64,000 bases of DNA from Coraliomargarita_B sp046540835 (GTDB taxonomy: Bacteria > Verrucomicrobiota > Verrucomicrobiia > Opitutales > Coraliomargaritaceae), in assembly GCA_046540835.1 (NCBI GenBank), contig JBKHEL010000002.1, positions 5,381-69,380 of the forward strand, read 5' to 3'. Within the stretch, counting starts at the first letter, position 1. Each line of letters opens with the position of its first letter. The translations under genes and the position numbers were made by a program. The notes beneath the pieces were generated by a model, which worked only from the letters and a program-made list of their open reading frames with translations, had not been told where the DNA came from and did not search any database. Positions 1 to 8,197 of the stretch are shown here, piece by piece.

Positions 1-174
1 GGGTGGGCCGGGTATTTCGGTTCCATGCGCGAGACCCGAATCTTCGACGCCTACCGGTTGGACTCGGCAGAGTGGCTGCCTTCGCCGACGCTGGCGATCT
101 TCGTTCTTTGTTTGCACTTTCTTCTCGGTGCCGCGATGGTTTTTTGGGGTTGCCAGAGAAAGCAATGGGCGTAA
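1..174 (+). CDS. C-terminal end of a membrane protein (5' truncated by window edge)
   Basis: Frame 1 is open from the first base to a TAA at 172-174 and gives 57 residues. The tail holds one clear hydrophobic helix (LAIFVLCLHFLLGAAMVFWG) followed by a short basic end, QRKQWA. This is the usual shape of the last transmembrane segment and cytoplasmic tail of a permease or other integral membrane protein. The stop overlaps an ATG (TAATG at 172-176) of the next gene, which suggests translational coupling and an operon with the lipoprotein and repeat protein that follow. The family cannot be named from 57 residues. No start is visible because the gene begins outside the window. Confidence 0.6.
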   Translation, partial: GWAGYFGSMRETRIFDAYRLDSAEWLPSPTLAIFVLCLHFLLGAAMVFWGCQRKQWA

Positions 175-620
175 TGTGTCGGTGGTTTCGGAGCTTCGGC
201 CCCCGTATGCCCATGTCTCTGTCTATGAAAGTTCAACGCTGTTCCCGAGCGAGCTCCCCCGGCCCGTTCAGTCTCCGGATTTTTTTCGGTTTCCTGTTGC
301 TTGTGCTCGTTGGCCTCCCAGGTTGCGGACGGGGGGAGTTTTCCTCGCTTGAAGCCTTGCCCATCGAGAGCTACCTGCGCCGCCCGGGAGATTTTCTGGG
401 CAACACCTATTTGCTAAAAGGAAGAATTGATTCGCAGATCAAATGGGAGGAGGGCGTCGGGCGGATTCTAGCCGTGCGTGCCGAATTGAGCGAGGCACGG
501 CTGCCGGTTTTCGTTCCATCCGAGGTTGAGCAAAACCTGCACGTCGGGCAAATTTACGAAATGCGGGCCATTATACGCCAGGGAGGATTGATTTATGTGG
601 AAGCATTGCGGAAGTTTTAG
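174..620 (+). CDS. Putative lipoprotein, hypothetical
   Basis: 148 residues from the ATG that overlaps the preceding stop codon. ATGs at 207, 213 and 225 are also possible, and 225 would give the most typical lipoprotein leader length. A basic stretch is followed by a strongly hydrophobic segment ending in LVGLPGC, a lipobox-like site with proline at -2, so export and lipid attachment at that cysteine is likely. The mature part (about 95 residues) reads like a small beta-rich domain (LGNTYLLKGRID, LPVFVPSEVEQNLHVGQIY), possibly OB-like, but I do not recognise a named family. The gene overlaps the next one by 26 nt, and the shared reading order suggests the two proteins are made together and may act together in the envelope. 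Confidence 0.6.
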   Translation: MCRWFRSFGPRMPMSLSMKVQRCSRASSPGPFSLRIFFGFLLLVLVGLPGCGRGEFSSLEALPIESYLRRPGDFLGNTYLLKGRIDSQIKWEEGVGRILAVRAELSEARLPVFVPSEVEQNLHVGQIYEMRAIIRQGGLIYVEALRKF

Positions 621-2574
621 CCTCGGGCTGTTGGTGCTCGCCCTGATTTCGGCCGGGCAGGGAGGTCCGTCCGCACAAGACGGGGTCAATCGGCCGGACC
701 GGGCCGTTTCTCAAAACGGCGGGTCCGGCTCCTCGCAGGGGCTGTTTGAGAGTGACACCTTTCTTGAGATGGCTGACCGGGTTTTTGATCCGGAGAGTGA
801 CGCCATGGATTTTCAGAATGGGAGTTTCAACTGGAAGGGAAAGAGCTTTAACCTGACGGAGCAGCGGGCTTTTCGATCCCGTTTTGAGCGCTATCTTCTG
901 GCTTCGCCAACTCGGGAAGAATCCCGGTATGCCGCATTGATGACGGATATCCGTAGCCGCCTCTCTGTGGAGGAGGCCAAAACGGATGACGCGCTGCTGG
1001 ATACCTGGCAGCTCCTCTTTCGTGCATCCGCATTCGAGCTGGACGGAGGAAACAGCACGATCATCGCGAATCAGGTTTTCAACGCCTGGCGGATCCGGAA
1101 AGAGAGCCGCAGTGCCGCGCTGACACAGCGTGAACTGGAGGACATCCGGAAGTATCAGCAGGAAGTGGTCGCCAACCGGGCTCAGATGCTGGACTACCTC
1201 GGGCGGGCCAATCGGATCCGGGGGGCGCGCTCGGGGGACGAAGAAGAAAACGGAGCGGCTTCGGAGGATGAGGAAGGCGAAAGCGATTTACCGACAGAGG
1301 CCTCCTTCCGCGCACTTGATTTGGCCGAGACCGAAGCCAAACTGGCCGCCCTCGAAGCCGATTCGGTCAATACCGGGATACAGGCGAAACTTCAGTTCCA
1401 GAGCCAAATCGTGAGCTTTTTGATTCAGCGGCGATTTGAGCATGCGCTGGTGCTCTCCGGTTTTTATCGATCACTTTTCAAAGGCTCGCATCAGGAACTG
1501 GAGGTGGGCCGGTCGCAACTGGAAGCGTTCCTGCCGGGGAGTGATTTGAGCTACACTGTGGACAGCATGGCCTTCATCGCCCGGGAAGCGATCAACGATG
1601 TCAACAAGGGCATCGATGCGGTGAACACTGCCTACGATGAGGGGCGGATGATGCTCGCTCTGGAGCGCCTGCAGGAGGTCTTCTTCCTCGGAGAATATAT
1701 GACTGAGGTGAATCGGCTCTCGACTCGGAAGCGGCGGCATCTGCTTGAGCTCTACCGTGGCCTCATAGATGCCAGTGAATTGGCCGATGCAAAGGACTAC
1801 GACAGCCTGGCAACCGTGGCCGGGAAGATCGCCGCACTTGCCCAGGATTTCCCGAAAACGCGCGTGCTCTCTGCGATTGAAACGGCCAAGAGCATGAGCG
1901 ATATGGCGGTTTTTGCGGCCTCCCAATACCGCAATCTGGGGCAGATCGACCAGGCTCGCGATGAGCTCAAGCAGGCGATCCGTATTTGGCCGGGCAATCC
2001 CTCGATTCGAGACTTTCAGCAGGAGACAACGAAGATGGCGACTGCGGGCTCCCAGGGTGTGCAGGTATTTGACGATTTGTATAACCGCAATGACCGCCGG
2101 GGGATCTACGAGCGGCGGATGGAGCTGGGCTTTGCCTTGTCCGATGATGCGCAGCGGCGGCCTTTGCTCATGGAAGTGGTTGAGGAGGTTGCGCGGATCG
2201 ATCTGTTGGTGAGGCAAAGCGAGGAGCTGGTCAAGCAGGGCGAAGCATATGCGGCGTGGGAGCTCCTCTACGAAGCGGCGCAGATTGATCCCACGGACGG
2301 GCCGATGAATCAGGCCCGGGCTGAACTGGCCCCCCGGGTATCGGAGTTTGTGGCGAAGCTCGACCGGGCGGAGCGGCTGGCCAAAGAAGGGCATGCCGCC
2401 GGGGCGCTTGCGGGCTACCTTGCGGCGCAGGATGTTTATCCGGCCAGCCGGCTGTGCCGCGTGGGCATTCTCCGGGAATCGGATGCCCTGTTTGAGGGCT
2501 TGCGCCAGCCGGAAGAGGAGCTGAAAGAACCGGTCGTGAACGAAGCAAGTGAGTCTACTGCGGAGTCGCCGTAG
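595..2574 (+). CDS. Secreted helical-repeat (TPR-like) protein
   Basis: 659 residues. The start ATG at 595 lies inside the end of the lipoprotein gene and has a good ribosome site (AGGGAGG) just upstream. Residues 1-28 form a signal peptide with a GLLVLALISAG core. The rest is almost entirely predicted alpha helix, rich in Ala, Leu, Glu and Arg, with an acidic linker near residues 215-230 (DEEENGAASEDEEGESD). From about residue 400 the pattern of paired helices ending in DP or P-x-N turns (for example ARDELKQAIRIWPGNP and AWELLYEAAQIDPTDG) resembles tetratricopeptide repeats. The protein is probably a periplasmic scaffold working with the upstream lipoprotein. The exact function is unknown, and no catalytic motif is seen. 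Confidence 0.75.
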   Translation: MWKHCGSFSLGLLVLALISAGQGGPSAQDGVNRPDRAVSQNGGSGSSQGLFESDTFLEMADRVFDPESDAMDFQNGSFNWKGKSFNLTEQRAFRSRFERYLLASPTREESRYAALMTDIRSRLSVEEAKTDDALLDTWQLLFRASAFELDGGNSTIIANQVFNAWRIRKESRSAALTQRELEDIRKYQQEVVANRAQMLDYLGRANRIRGARSGDEEENGAASEDEEGESDLPTEASFRALDLAETEAKLAALEADSVNTGIQAKLQFQSQIVSFLIQRRFEHALVLSGFYRSLFKGSHQELEVGRSQLEAFLPGSDLSYTVDSMAFIAREAINDVNKGIDAVNTAYDEGRMMLALERLQEVFFLGEYMTEVNRLSTRKRRHLLELYRGLIDASELADAKDYDSLATVAGKIAALAQDFPKTRVLSAIETAKSMSDMAVFAASQYRNLGQIDQARDELKQAIRIWPGNPSIRDFQQETTKMATAGSQGVQVFDDLYNRNDRRGIYERRMELGFALSDDAQRRPLLMEVVEEVARIDLLVRQSEELVKQGEAYAAWELLYEAAQIDPTDGPMNQARAELAPRVSEFVAKLDRAERLAKEGHAAGALAGYLAAQDVYPASRLCRVGILRESDALFEGLRQPEEELKEPVVNEASESTAESP

Positions 2575-2608
2575 TCGAACGGATTGCCAGGCGTCCGGTT
2601 TCGGCGAC

Positions 2609-2637
2609 AAAAAAAGCGCCGCTCGAAAGAGCGGCGC
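2609..2637 (-). terminator. Rho-independent terminator of glnII
   Basis: A perfect 9-bp GC-rich stem (2616-2624 with 2629-2637) closed by a GAAA loop. Read on the minus strand it is followed by seven T. It sits 30 bp past the glnII stop, and the plus-strand gene converges on it from the other side. Confidence 0.9.
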
Positions 2638-2667
2638 CTGATGGTAGAGCGTTCTTCGAAGTTCGGC

Positions 2668-3696
2668 TTATTTGAACTCGGCTTCGACTTCGGCGACCGT
2701 CTGAAGGACGCGGGAGACGATCTTATAGGGGTCTCCCTGCGAGTTCGGGCGGCGGTCTTCGAGGTAGCCCTTGTAGGCATCGTCCTTGACGAAGCTGTGG
2801 GGCACGCGAATCGAAGCACCCCGGTCGGCCACGCCCCAGGAGAACTTGTCGATCGACTGGGTTTCGTGAAGGCCGGTGAGCCGGAGATGGTTATCCGGGC
2901 CGTAGGCTGCGATGTGCTCGTCTTTATACTTCTCGAAGGCATCCATGAGCTTCAGGAAGTAATCCTTGCCGCCGGTTTCACGCATGAACTCGGAGGAGAA
3001 GTTGCAGTGCATGCCGGAACCGTTCCAGTCACCGCTGTAAGGTTTGCAGTGGTATTCAATGTCGACGCCATACTTCTCGCAGAGGCGCTGGAGAATGTAG
3101 CGCGCGACATGGACCTGGTCGGCAGCCTTCTTTGAGCCCTTGCCGAAGATTTGGAACTCCCACTGGCCCTTGGCCACTTCGGCGTTGATGCCTTCGTGGT
3201 TGATTCCGGCTGCGAGGCAGATATCGAGGTGCTCTTCGACGATCTGGCGGGCGATGTCACCGACGTTTTTGTAACCGACGCCGGTGTAGTAGGGGCCCTG
3301 TGGTGCCGGGAACCCATCGTAGGAGGGCCAACCAAGCGGTGCGCCGTCCTGCATCATGAAGTATTCCTGCTCCAGGCCGACCCAGAAATCGTCGTCATCG
3401 ATGATCGTCGCACGTGCATTCGATGGGTGAGGTGTGCCATCCGGCATCATGACCTCGGACATCACGATAAAGGCGTTTTTCCGCGTGATGTCCGGGTAAA
3501 GCGCAACCGGCTTGAGCATGCAGTCCGAGCTGCCGCCTTCCGCCTGTTTGGTCGAGCTGCCGTCGAAGCCCCACATCGGGCAGTCTTCGAGCGTGAACTT
3601 TTCCGGGTCACCGTTCTCGATCTTTGTTTTACCGCGGAGGTTTGGGACCGGCTCATATCCGTCGAGCCAGATGTATTCTAGTTTGATCTTAGCCAT
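2668..3696 (-). CDS. glnII: Type II glutamine synthetase (GSII)
   Basis: 342 residues, the usual length of the short eukaryote-like GSII family rather than the ~470-residue GlnA (GSI) or ~700-residue GSIII. It makes glutamine from glutamate, ammonia and ATP in the cytosol. The beta-grasp signature GFDGSST is at residues 43-49, the metal/ATP-binding stretch appears as NAEVAKGQWEFQ, GMHCNFS matches the glutamate-binding HxN region, and RGASIRVP carries the conserved arginine. GSII in bacteria is known mainly from actinomycetes, rhizobia and some other phyla. The upstream region carries a near-perfect sigma-54 promoter, so nitrogen control through an NtrC-type activator is likely. A terminator follows directly. 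Confidence 0.93.
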   Translation of the reverse strand: MAKIKLEYIWLDGYEPVPNLRGKTKIENGDPEKFTLEDCPMWGFDGSSTKQAEGGSSDCMLKPVALYPDITRKNAFIVMSEVMMPDGTPHPSNARATIIDDDDFWVGLEQEYFMMQDGAPLGWPSYDGFPAPQGPYYTGVGYKNVGDIARQIVEEHLDICLAAGINHEGINAEVAKGQWEFQIFGKGSKKAADQVHVARYILQRLCEKYGVDIEYHCKPYSGDWNGSGMHCNFSSEFMRETGGKDYFLKLMDAFEKYKDEHIAAYGPDNHLRLTGLHETQSIDKFSWGVADRGASIRVPHSFVKDDAYKGYLEDRRPNSQGDPYKIVSRVLQTVAEVEAEFK

Positions 3697-3790
3697 AGTA
3701 ACTGTGCTTTATCAGGGAGTTTTGTATTTTTGTTAAAACCTCGGGACGTGCATTTTTTGTGGCACGGGATCCGTTGGTCAGGAGGAAGGC

Positions 3791-3806
3791 AGCAGAATGT
3801 GTGCCA
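3791..3806 (-). promoter_or_regulatory. Sigma-54 (-24/-12) promoter for glnII
   Basis: On the minus strand this reads TGGCACACATTCTGCT. Compared with the sigma-54 consensus TGGCACR-N4-TTGCW it matches every defined position except the first T of the -12 box, with exact spacing. It would start transcription near 3780, leaving a leader of about 84 nt before the glnII ATG. Rhizobial glnII genes are known to be sigma-54/NtrC dependent, which fits. I did not find a convincing NtrC site. Confidence 0.6.
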
Positions 3807-3954
3807 CGAAAATGAGTGCAAGTGTATTTAACCAAAAATTATATCTGGGACGGTTGGATGGGATCCGGGGGAGAAGTTGATTTGCCGTGTTGCCTGTCAT
3901 GGAAGTGCGCTGCATGCTTGCCATCCCCGGCAAAACTGGCAGTCATGCACTGGT

Positions 3955-4407
3955 ATGCAAGAGGCAAAAAACACAGGCCGGGCGACCGTCCACATCGGCT
4001 ACGATGGGCGGGTGCACAAGACCTTCAAAGGCCCTCAGGCGCGGGAGCGCTATGAAAACGAGGTTCGGGTTCTTGAGTTTCTGGAGCAGCACAACTGTCG
4101 CTTTGTCCCGAGAATTCTGGAGAAGGACGATGCGGCGCTCTATCTCGTCACGTCGAATTGCGGTGCGCGGGTGGAGCGCATGAGTGAGGGCAAGAAAGAG
4201 CAGATCTTCGCCGAACTGGAGCAATACGGCGTGCGTCACGACGATGCGGAGGTCCGCAACATCACATACAGCCAGCAGCTGGGGCGTTTTTGCGTGATCG
4301 ACTTTGAGTTTGCGACCATTCTGGTGCCCGGCTATCCGCCGGCACCCGAAATGAAGTCGGTGGCAAACCGTGCGGCCTGGGCCGAGCAGGAGGGCGCAGA
4401 TGAGTGA
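3955..4407 (+). CDS. Minimal protein-kinase-like protein, partner of the PP2C phosphatase
   Basis: 150 residues from the ATG at 3955 (the frame is open further upstream, to 3877, but homology-like text starts here). Although very short, it carries the landmarks of a kinase fold in order. These are a beta strand with lysine (VHKTF), a helix with glutamate (NEVRVLEFLEQ), a hinge-like LYLVTSNCG, a catalytic-loop-like HDDAEVRN, and DFE in CVIDFEFA. The reduced size resembles RIO/Kdo-kinase-type small kinases rather than Hanks kinases. It overlaps the PP2C gene by 8 nt, a strong sign of a functional pair in protein phosphorylation signalling. Activity is inferred. The glycine-rich loop is poor, so a pseudokinase is possible. 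Confidence 0.65.
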   Translation: MQEAKNTGRATVHIGYDGRVHKTFKGPQARERYENEVRVLEFLEQHNCRFVPRILEKDDAALYLVTSNCGARVERMSEGKKEQIFAELEQYGVRHDDAEVRNITYSQQLGRFCVIDFEFATILVPGYPPAPEMKSVANRAAWAEQEGADE

Positions 4408-5260
4408 AGCCGAAGCGACGACAAAGGGGCCGTCGATCCGCTGGTCCGGGCTGACGGATGTGGGGCGCTTTCGCAAGGAGAACCAGGATGCCTTCCTGGC
4501 GCTATCGCTGGATGGTGAAGGCGTCTACCGGCTCGGTAAATACGGCGAAGCCGGTCTGGCGAATGCGGACTACATATTTGCGGTCAGCGACGGCATGGGC
4601 GGGGCCAACGCAGGTGATTTTGCGAGCCGCGTGGCGGTGGATCAGATCACGCGGCTTTTCCCGGCGAGCTTTCGTTCCGGGGCCGGAGGGCTGCAAGTGG
4701 GCTTTCAGGATTTGCTGACGGAGGTCTTCGAGTTCATTCACGAGGAGCTGCTTGAGATGGGCCGTTGCTATGAGGAGCTCAGCGGGATGGGCGCGACGCT
4801 GAGCTTGTGCTGGGTGCGGCCCGAGTGGCTCTACTTCGCTCACATTGGCGACAGCCGGATCTACCACCTCCCGGCTGCCGGAGGCATCAAACAGGTCAGT
4901 GAAGACCACACCCATGTCGGGTGGTTGCAGCGCAAGGGGAAGCTAAGCGAGATACAGGCGCGAAGTCACCCCGGGCGGAACGGGCTACAGCAGGTGCTCG
5001 GCGGGAAAAACCAGCATTTGAACCCTCAGTTTGGGGCGATTGGCTACGAGCCCGGAGATCAATTTCTAGTCTGCTCGGATGGTCTGGTTGAGGGGCTCTT
5101 TAACAGCGGGATGGAGCGTTTGATACGAAATCCCGGTCCGAATGACCGGGGCAACTCGGCCGAAAGGCTGGTGGCGGAGGCCGTGCGGACCGATGGGAAG
5201 GACAACACGACGGCCCTGGTGTTTCAGGTGTTTAGTCCTACAGAAAAGGGATGTAGCTGA
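4400..5260 (+). CDS. PP2C-family serine/threonine protein phosphatase
   Basis: 286 residues from the ATG at 4400, which has AGGAGG just upstream and overlaps the kinase-like gene. The metal-dependent PP2C motifs are all visible: ENQD near residue 30, SDGMGGANAG, GMGATL, HIGDSRIYHL, EDHTHVGWL, CSDGLVEGL and a final DNTTALV, whose aspartates bind the two Mn/Mg ions. No membrane segment or sensor domain is present, so it is a stand-alone cytosolic phosphatase. It dephosphorylates Ser/Thr of protein substrates, probably including substrates of the neighbouring small kinase. Its 3' end overlaps the convergent lipoprotein gene by 23 nt. Confidence 0.9.
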   Translation: MSEAEATTKGPSIRWSGLTDVGRFRKENQDAFLALSLDGEGVYRLGKYGEAGLANADYIFAVSDGMGGANAGDFASRVAVDQITRLFPASFRSGAGGLQVGFQDLLTEVFEFIHEELLEMGRCYEELSGMGATLSLCWVRPEWLYFAHIGDSRIYHLPAAGGIKQVSEDHTHVGWLQRKGKLSEIQARSHPGRNGLQQVLGGKNQHLNPQFGAIGYEPGDQFLVCSDGLVEGLFNSGMERLIRNPGPNDRGNSAERLVAEAVRTDGKDNTTALVFQVFSPTEKGCS

Positions 5261-5402
5261 GCGGGTTTGAGCTCCGCCGTTTTTCGATGGTCACGCCTTC
5301 TGGGGTCGTCTTGGTCGTGGAGCAGCCGACCGTGAGCAGCAGGCTGCCGATCAGGGCCAGAATAAGGGTGCGGTTGCGGCGGGTTGGTTTGGTTTTATGC
5401 AT
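5238..5402 (-). CDS. Small lipoprotein, hypothetical
   Basis: 54 residues from the ATG at 5402. The next upstream ATG in frame, at 5453, would add 17 residues inside the ABC transporter gene. A basic N-terminus, a hydrophobic LILALIGSLLLTVGC and a lipobox with Cys indicate a lipoprotein. Only about 30 mature residues follow (STTKTTPEGVTIEKRRSSNP and a hydrophobic end). The start overlaps the stop of the MsbA-like gene by 8 nt, so the two are co-transcribed and probably coupled. No family is recognised. It may be an entericidin-like or small envelope-stability lipoprotein. Confidence 0.65.
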   Translation of the reverse strand: MHKTKPTRRNRTLILALIGSLLLTVGCSTTKTTPEGVTIEKRRSSNPLSYIPFL

Positions 5403-7149
5403 GGTCTTGGGCGGTTTTGGATTGTTTGTCGAAAAGACTTTTGTAGAGGGCACAGCCAGCGATCAACTCTGAATGTGTGCCGGCGGCGATGATCCGCCCG
5501 GCCTCGAAGACGAAAATCCGGTCAGCGTGCTGAATGGTGCTGAAGCGGTGGGCGATGGTCAGCACGGTGCGCCCCTTGGCGAGGGCGGCCAGGGCAATTT
5601 GAATATGGTGCTCACTCTCGGCATCGAGGGCCGAAGTTGGCTCGTCGAGGATGATGACCGGTGCGTCCTTGAGAAAGGCCCGGGCGATCGAGATGCGCTG
5701 GCGTTGCCCTCCGGAGAGCCGTGATCCGCGCTCACCCACCTGAGCCGAATAGCCTCCCTCCAATTCGTGAATGAAGCGGTCCGCCTGCGCTTGACGCGCG
5801 GCCGCCTCGACCTCCGCGTCGGTGGCGTCCGGTTTGCTCAAGCGGATATTATTGGCGATGGAGTCGTCGAACAGGATAGCCTCCTGGGAGACCAGGGCGA
5901 CTTGCGCGCGAAGGTCCCGCTTGCGAAGCTCCCGGACATCGATCCCATCGAGTGTGATGCGTCCGGAGGTGGCGTCATAGAAACGGGGCACCAGATTCGC
6001 AAAAGTCGATTTACCGGCTCCGCTGGGGCCGACGAGTGCGACCGACTGGCCCGAGGGGATGTGCACGTTGATCTCCTGCAGCACGGGGATCTTCGGATCG
6101 TAGGCGAAGGCCACCTGTTCGAAATTGATTTCACCCCGGCGCGTGGCCAGCTCCCGGGGCTCAGTCGGCTCCGGGACGCTGTCCCGCGTGTGCAGGATAT
6201 ATTCGAGGCGATTCAGTGAGGCCTCGGCCCGGCGCAGGACATTCGAGACCGCACCGAGTTTTTTGACCGGTTCGTAGCACATGTAAAGTGCGGTCAGAAT
6301 CGAGGCGATGACCTCCGGTTGAACTTCCTTGACCACGGCGGTGTAGATCGCGAGCGGGATGACTGTAGCGGTGACCACCTCGATGATCGGGGTGAGCGCC
6401 TTGTCGTATTTCACCGTCTTCATCTGAAAACGGAAAAATGCGCGGCAAGCATCGGCGAAGCGCTCGTTCTCGCGGGACTCGAGGTTGTAGGCGCGCACTT
6501 CGCGGGCTGCCCCCAGGTTTTCGTTCAATACGCTGTTAACGCGGCCGGCCTCCTGTTGGGCAAGCGTCGCTTTTTTCAAAATCTTTTTTCCGATCCAGCG
6601 GATTGGCAGCACACAGCAGGGCACTGAGGCGAGCGCGATCAGCATGAAAATGGCCTGCTGCGACTCAAATGAGATATAGATGAGAAAACCGATCGCGCTG
6701 AGGAGCGTGATCGGTTCTTTGATCAAGCTGTTGACCGAGCGGATAATCGCCGACTGGAGCTGCGCGGTATCGCCGCTCACACGGCTCATCAGGTCGCCGG
6801 TTTGATTCTGCTGGAAGAAGGCCAGTGGCAGTTGTTGCAGGTGGGCAAACACTTTGAGCCGAATTTGTTCTAAAACGTGCATCCCGCAGTAGCTCATGTA
6901 GTAAGCGTTGAGGAAGCTGCCTCCCGCGCGCAGGAGGAAGACTGCGGGGATGGAGAGAAGAATGCCTAAAAGCATCCAGCCCTCCGGCGCATTCGGTTCG
7001 GTGACCAGGGGCACCAGGACCTTGATGACGAATGGCAGACCCGCACCGGAAGCTGACGCAGCAACTGCACCAGCTAACAGGCCGATAGCAAACTTGACGC
7101 GGACCGTTTTAAGGTAGGCAAAGTAGGGCTTGAAGCGCTGGAGGAGCAT
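5395..7149 (-). CDS. MsbA-like ABC exporter, fused membrane and ATPase domains
   Basis: 584 residues, the standard size of half-transporters of the MsbA/lipid exporter group. Residues 1-310 hold six transmembrane helices. Residues 340-584 are the nucleotide-binding domain with Walker A GPSGAGKS (374-381), signature LSGGQRQR (478-485), Walker B VIILDEPTSALD (498-509) and the switch histidine in IAHRFST. It works as a homodimer in the inner membrane and flips lipids or exports hydrophobic compounds. Lipid A transport is plausible but not shown by the sequence. The downstream small lipoprotein gene overlaps its stop. Confidence 0.88.
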   Translation of the reverse strand: MLLQRFKPYFAYLKTVRVKFAIGLLAGAVAASASGAGLPFVIKVLVPLVTEPNAPEGWMLLGILLSIPAVFLLRAGGSFLNAYYMSYCGMHVLEQIRLKVFAHLQQLPLAFFQQNQTGDLMSRVSGDTAQLQSAIIRSVNSLIKEPITLLSAIGFLIYISFESQQAIFMLIALASVPCCVLPIRWIGKKILKKATLAQQEAGRVNSVLNENLGAAREVRAYNLESRENERFADACRAFFRFQMKTVKYDKALTPIIEVVTATVIPLAIYTAVVKEVQPEVIASILTALYMCYEPVKKLGAVSNVLRRAEASLNRLEYILHTRDSVPEPTEPRELATRRGEINFEQVAFAYDPKIPVLQEINVHIPSGQSVALVGPSGAGKSTFANLVPRFYDATSGRITLDGIDVRELRKRDLRAQVALVSQEAILFDDSIANNIRLSKPDATDAEVEAAARQAQADRFIHELEGGYSAQVGERGSRLSGGQRQRISIARAFLKDAPVIILDEPTSALDAESEHHIQIALAALAKGRTVLTIAHRFSTIQHADRIFVFEAGRIIAAGTHSELIAGCALYKSLFDKQSKTAQDHA

Positions 7150-7322
7150 AGGTGGTATGGGACGGGCGCAGCAGTCAAACGGCTTCAGATCTTCTTTGAC
7201 AAGCTTTTACGCGGAGCGAATTTGAAGTTGCGCGCCATCGAAAGCTTCTTAGTTTACCGACAGTCCAGAAATTCCATATAGTGCTACGAACCCCACGAAC
7301 CCCACCAAAAAAGGCGACACCC

Positions 7323-7691
7323 ATGAAAACCTTGAAAATAATCCTCCCCGCTCTGCTTCTGCTTTCCGGTTCTCTTGCATTCTCAGAAGGTAAAGGCAAG
7401 CCCGATTGGGCCGAACAGGCGGCTCGATCCTACGAGAAAAAAGCGGCGCACGCGTCCGCTCAGGGCCGATCTGAAAATGCGGCGATCTATAAGCGGATGG
7501 CGCAAATTAAGCGCGAAGCCGCCTCGAACAAGGGGAAAGATTTTGACTGGTCCGAATACCATAAACTCAAAGGCCAGCTTGATCACGGGAAAAAGCAGAA
7601 GCACGCGAAGGATAAGAAGCACGCGAAGGACAAGAAATCGAAGAAATACGAGAAGCAGAAGGATTATAAAAAATCCGAGAAAGCTTATTGA
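7323..7691 (+). CDS. Exported lysine-rich small protein
   Basis: 122 residues from the ATG at 7323. Residues 1-20 are a clean signal peptide (KTLKIILPALLLLSGSLAF). The middle is helical and charged (WAEQAARSYEKKAA, YKRMAQIKREAA). The last 40 residues are extremely basic, with an imperfect repeat KHAKDKKHAKDKK and a tail of KKYEKQKDYKKSEKAY. The protein is probably periplasmic or cell-surface and could bind nucleic acid or polyanions. No family is recognised. It is preceded by a 173-bp intergenic region shared with the divergent ABC exporter. Confidence 0.65.
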   Translation: MKTLKIILPALLLLSGSLAFSEGKGKPDWAEQAARSYEKKAAHASAQGRSENAAIYKRMAQIKREAASNKGKDFDWSEYHKLKGQLDHGKKQKHAKDKKHAKDKKSKKYEKQKDYKKSEKAY

Positions 7692-7840
7692 TTCATTGAT
7701 GATACGGATGTGTTCCGCATAGGGGGGATATGGAATTCCAGGGCATTCACTTTTTGCTGGAAAGGTCGTTGAGAAATGTTTTGTCTTCGAGAGGTCGAAC
7801 CGACCAAACTAATCCTACTGACAAACAATCGAATCATAAG

Positions 7841-8143
7841 ATGACTGAAGAAAATGCTCCCCAACCTGCTCCGGCCCCGTCACCTGTTGGCAAACCCGCT
7901 GGCGCCGATAAAAAAATCCTCGCCGGTATTCTCGGAATCGTCCTCGGTGCCCTGGGCATTCACAAATTTGTTCTCGGTTACACTAAAGAAGGCGTGATCA
8001 TGCTTCTGGTTTCCATTTTGACGCTTGGGCTGTTTGCCTGGGTCATGGGCCTGATCGGCCTGGTTGAGGGGATCATGTATCTGACCAAGTCGGACGAGGA
8101 ATTCGTCGCCACCTACATCGACGGCAAAAAGGGTTGGTTTTAA
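7841..8143 (+). CDS. TM2-domain membrane protein
   Basis: 100 residues from the ATG at 7841. A proline/alanine-rich N-terminus (about 25 residues) is followed by the TM2 domain, two transmembrane helices joined by a short turn. The typical landmarks are KKILAGILGIVLGALGIHKF, the GYTKEG turn, a second helix, and a C-terminal tail of about 20 polar residues. TM2 proteins are small inner-membrane proteins of unclear function. A strong terminator follows 30 bp downstream. The next gene, nth, begins right at the end of that terminator. Confidence 0.85.
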   Translation: MTEENAPQPAPAPSPVGKPAGADKKILAGILGIVLGALGIHKFVLGYTKEGVIMLLVSILTLGLFAWVMGLIGLVEGIMYLTKSDEEFVATYIDGKKGWF

Positions 8144-8172
8144 ATCGAGCTGCCGCGCAAGAATAATCTTTC

Positions 8173-8197
8173 AGCCGCCCTCCGGGGCGGCTTTTTT
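8173..8197 (+). terminator. Rho-independent terminator after the TM2 gene
   Basis: An 8-bp stem (8173-8180 with 8185-8192), TCCG loop, and a T run ending at 8197. The nth start codon follows with no gap, so nth must be expressed by read-through or from a promoter upstream of or inside the hairpin. Confidence 0.85.

Noticed and set aside
1471..2610. 379-codon minus-strand frame under the secreted repeat protein
   Set aside because: Shadow of the plus-strand gene, with low-complexity His/Arg/Leu-rich text and no family features.
3759..3778. Second sigma-54-like site on the plus strand (TGGCACGGGATCCGTTGG)
   Set aside because: The -12 element is missing GC at the right distance. Only the minus-strand site has correct spacing.
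7600..7640. Tandem repeat coding KHAKDKKHAKDKK
   Set aside because: It is part of the coding sequence of a lysine-rich exported protein, not a separate DNA element.
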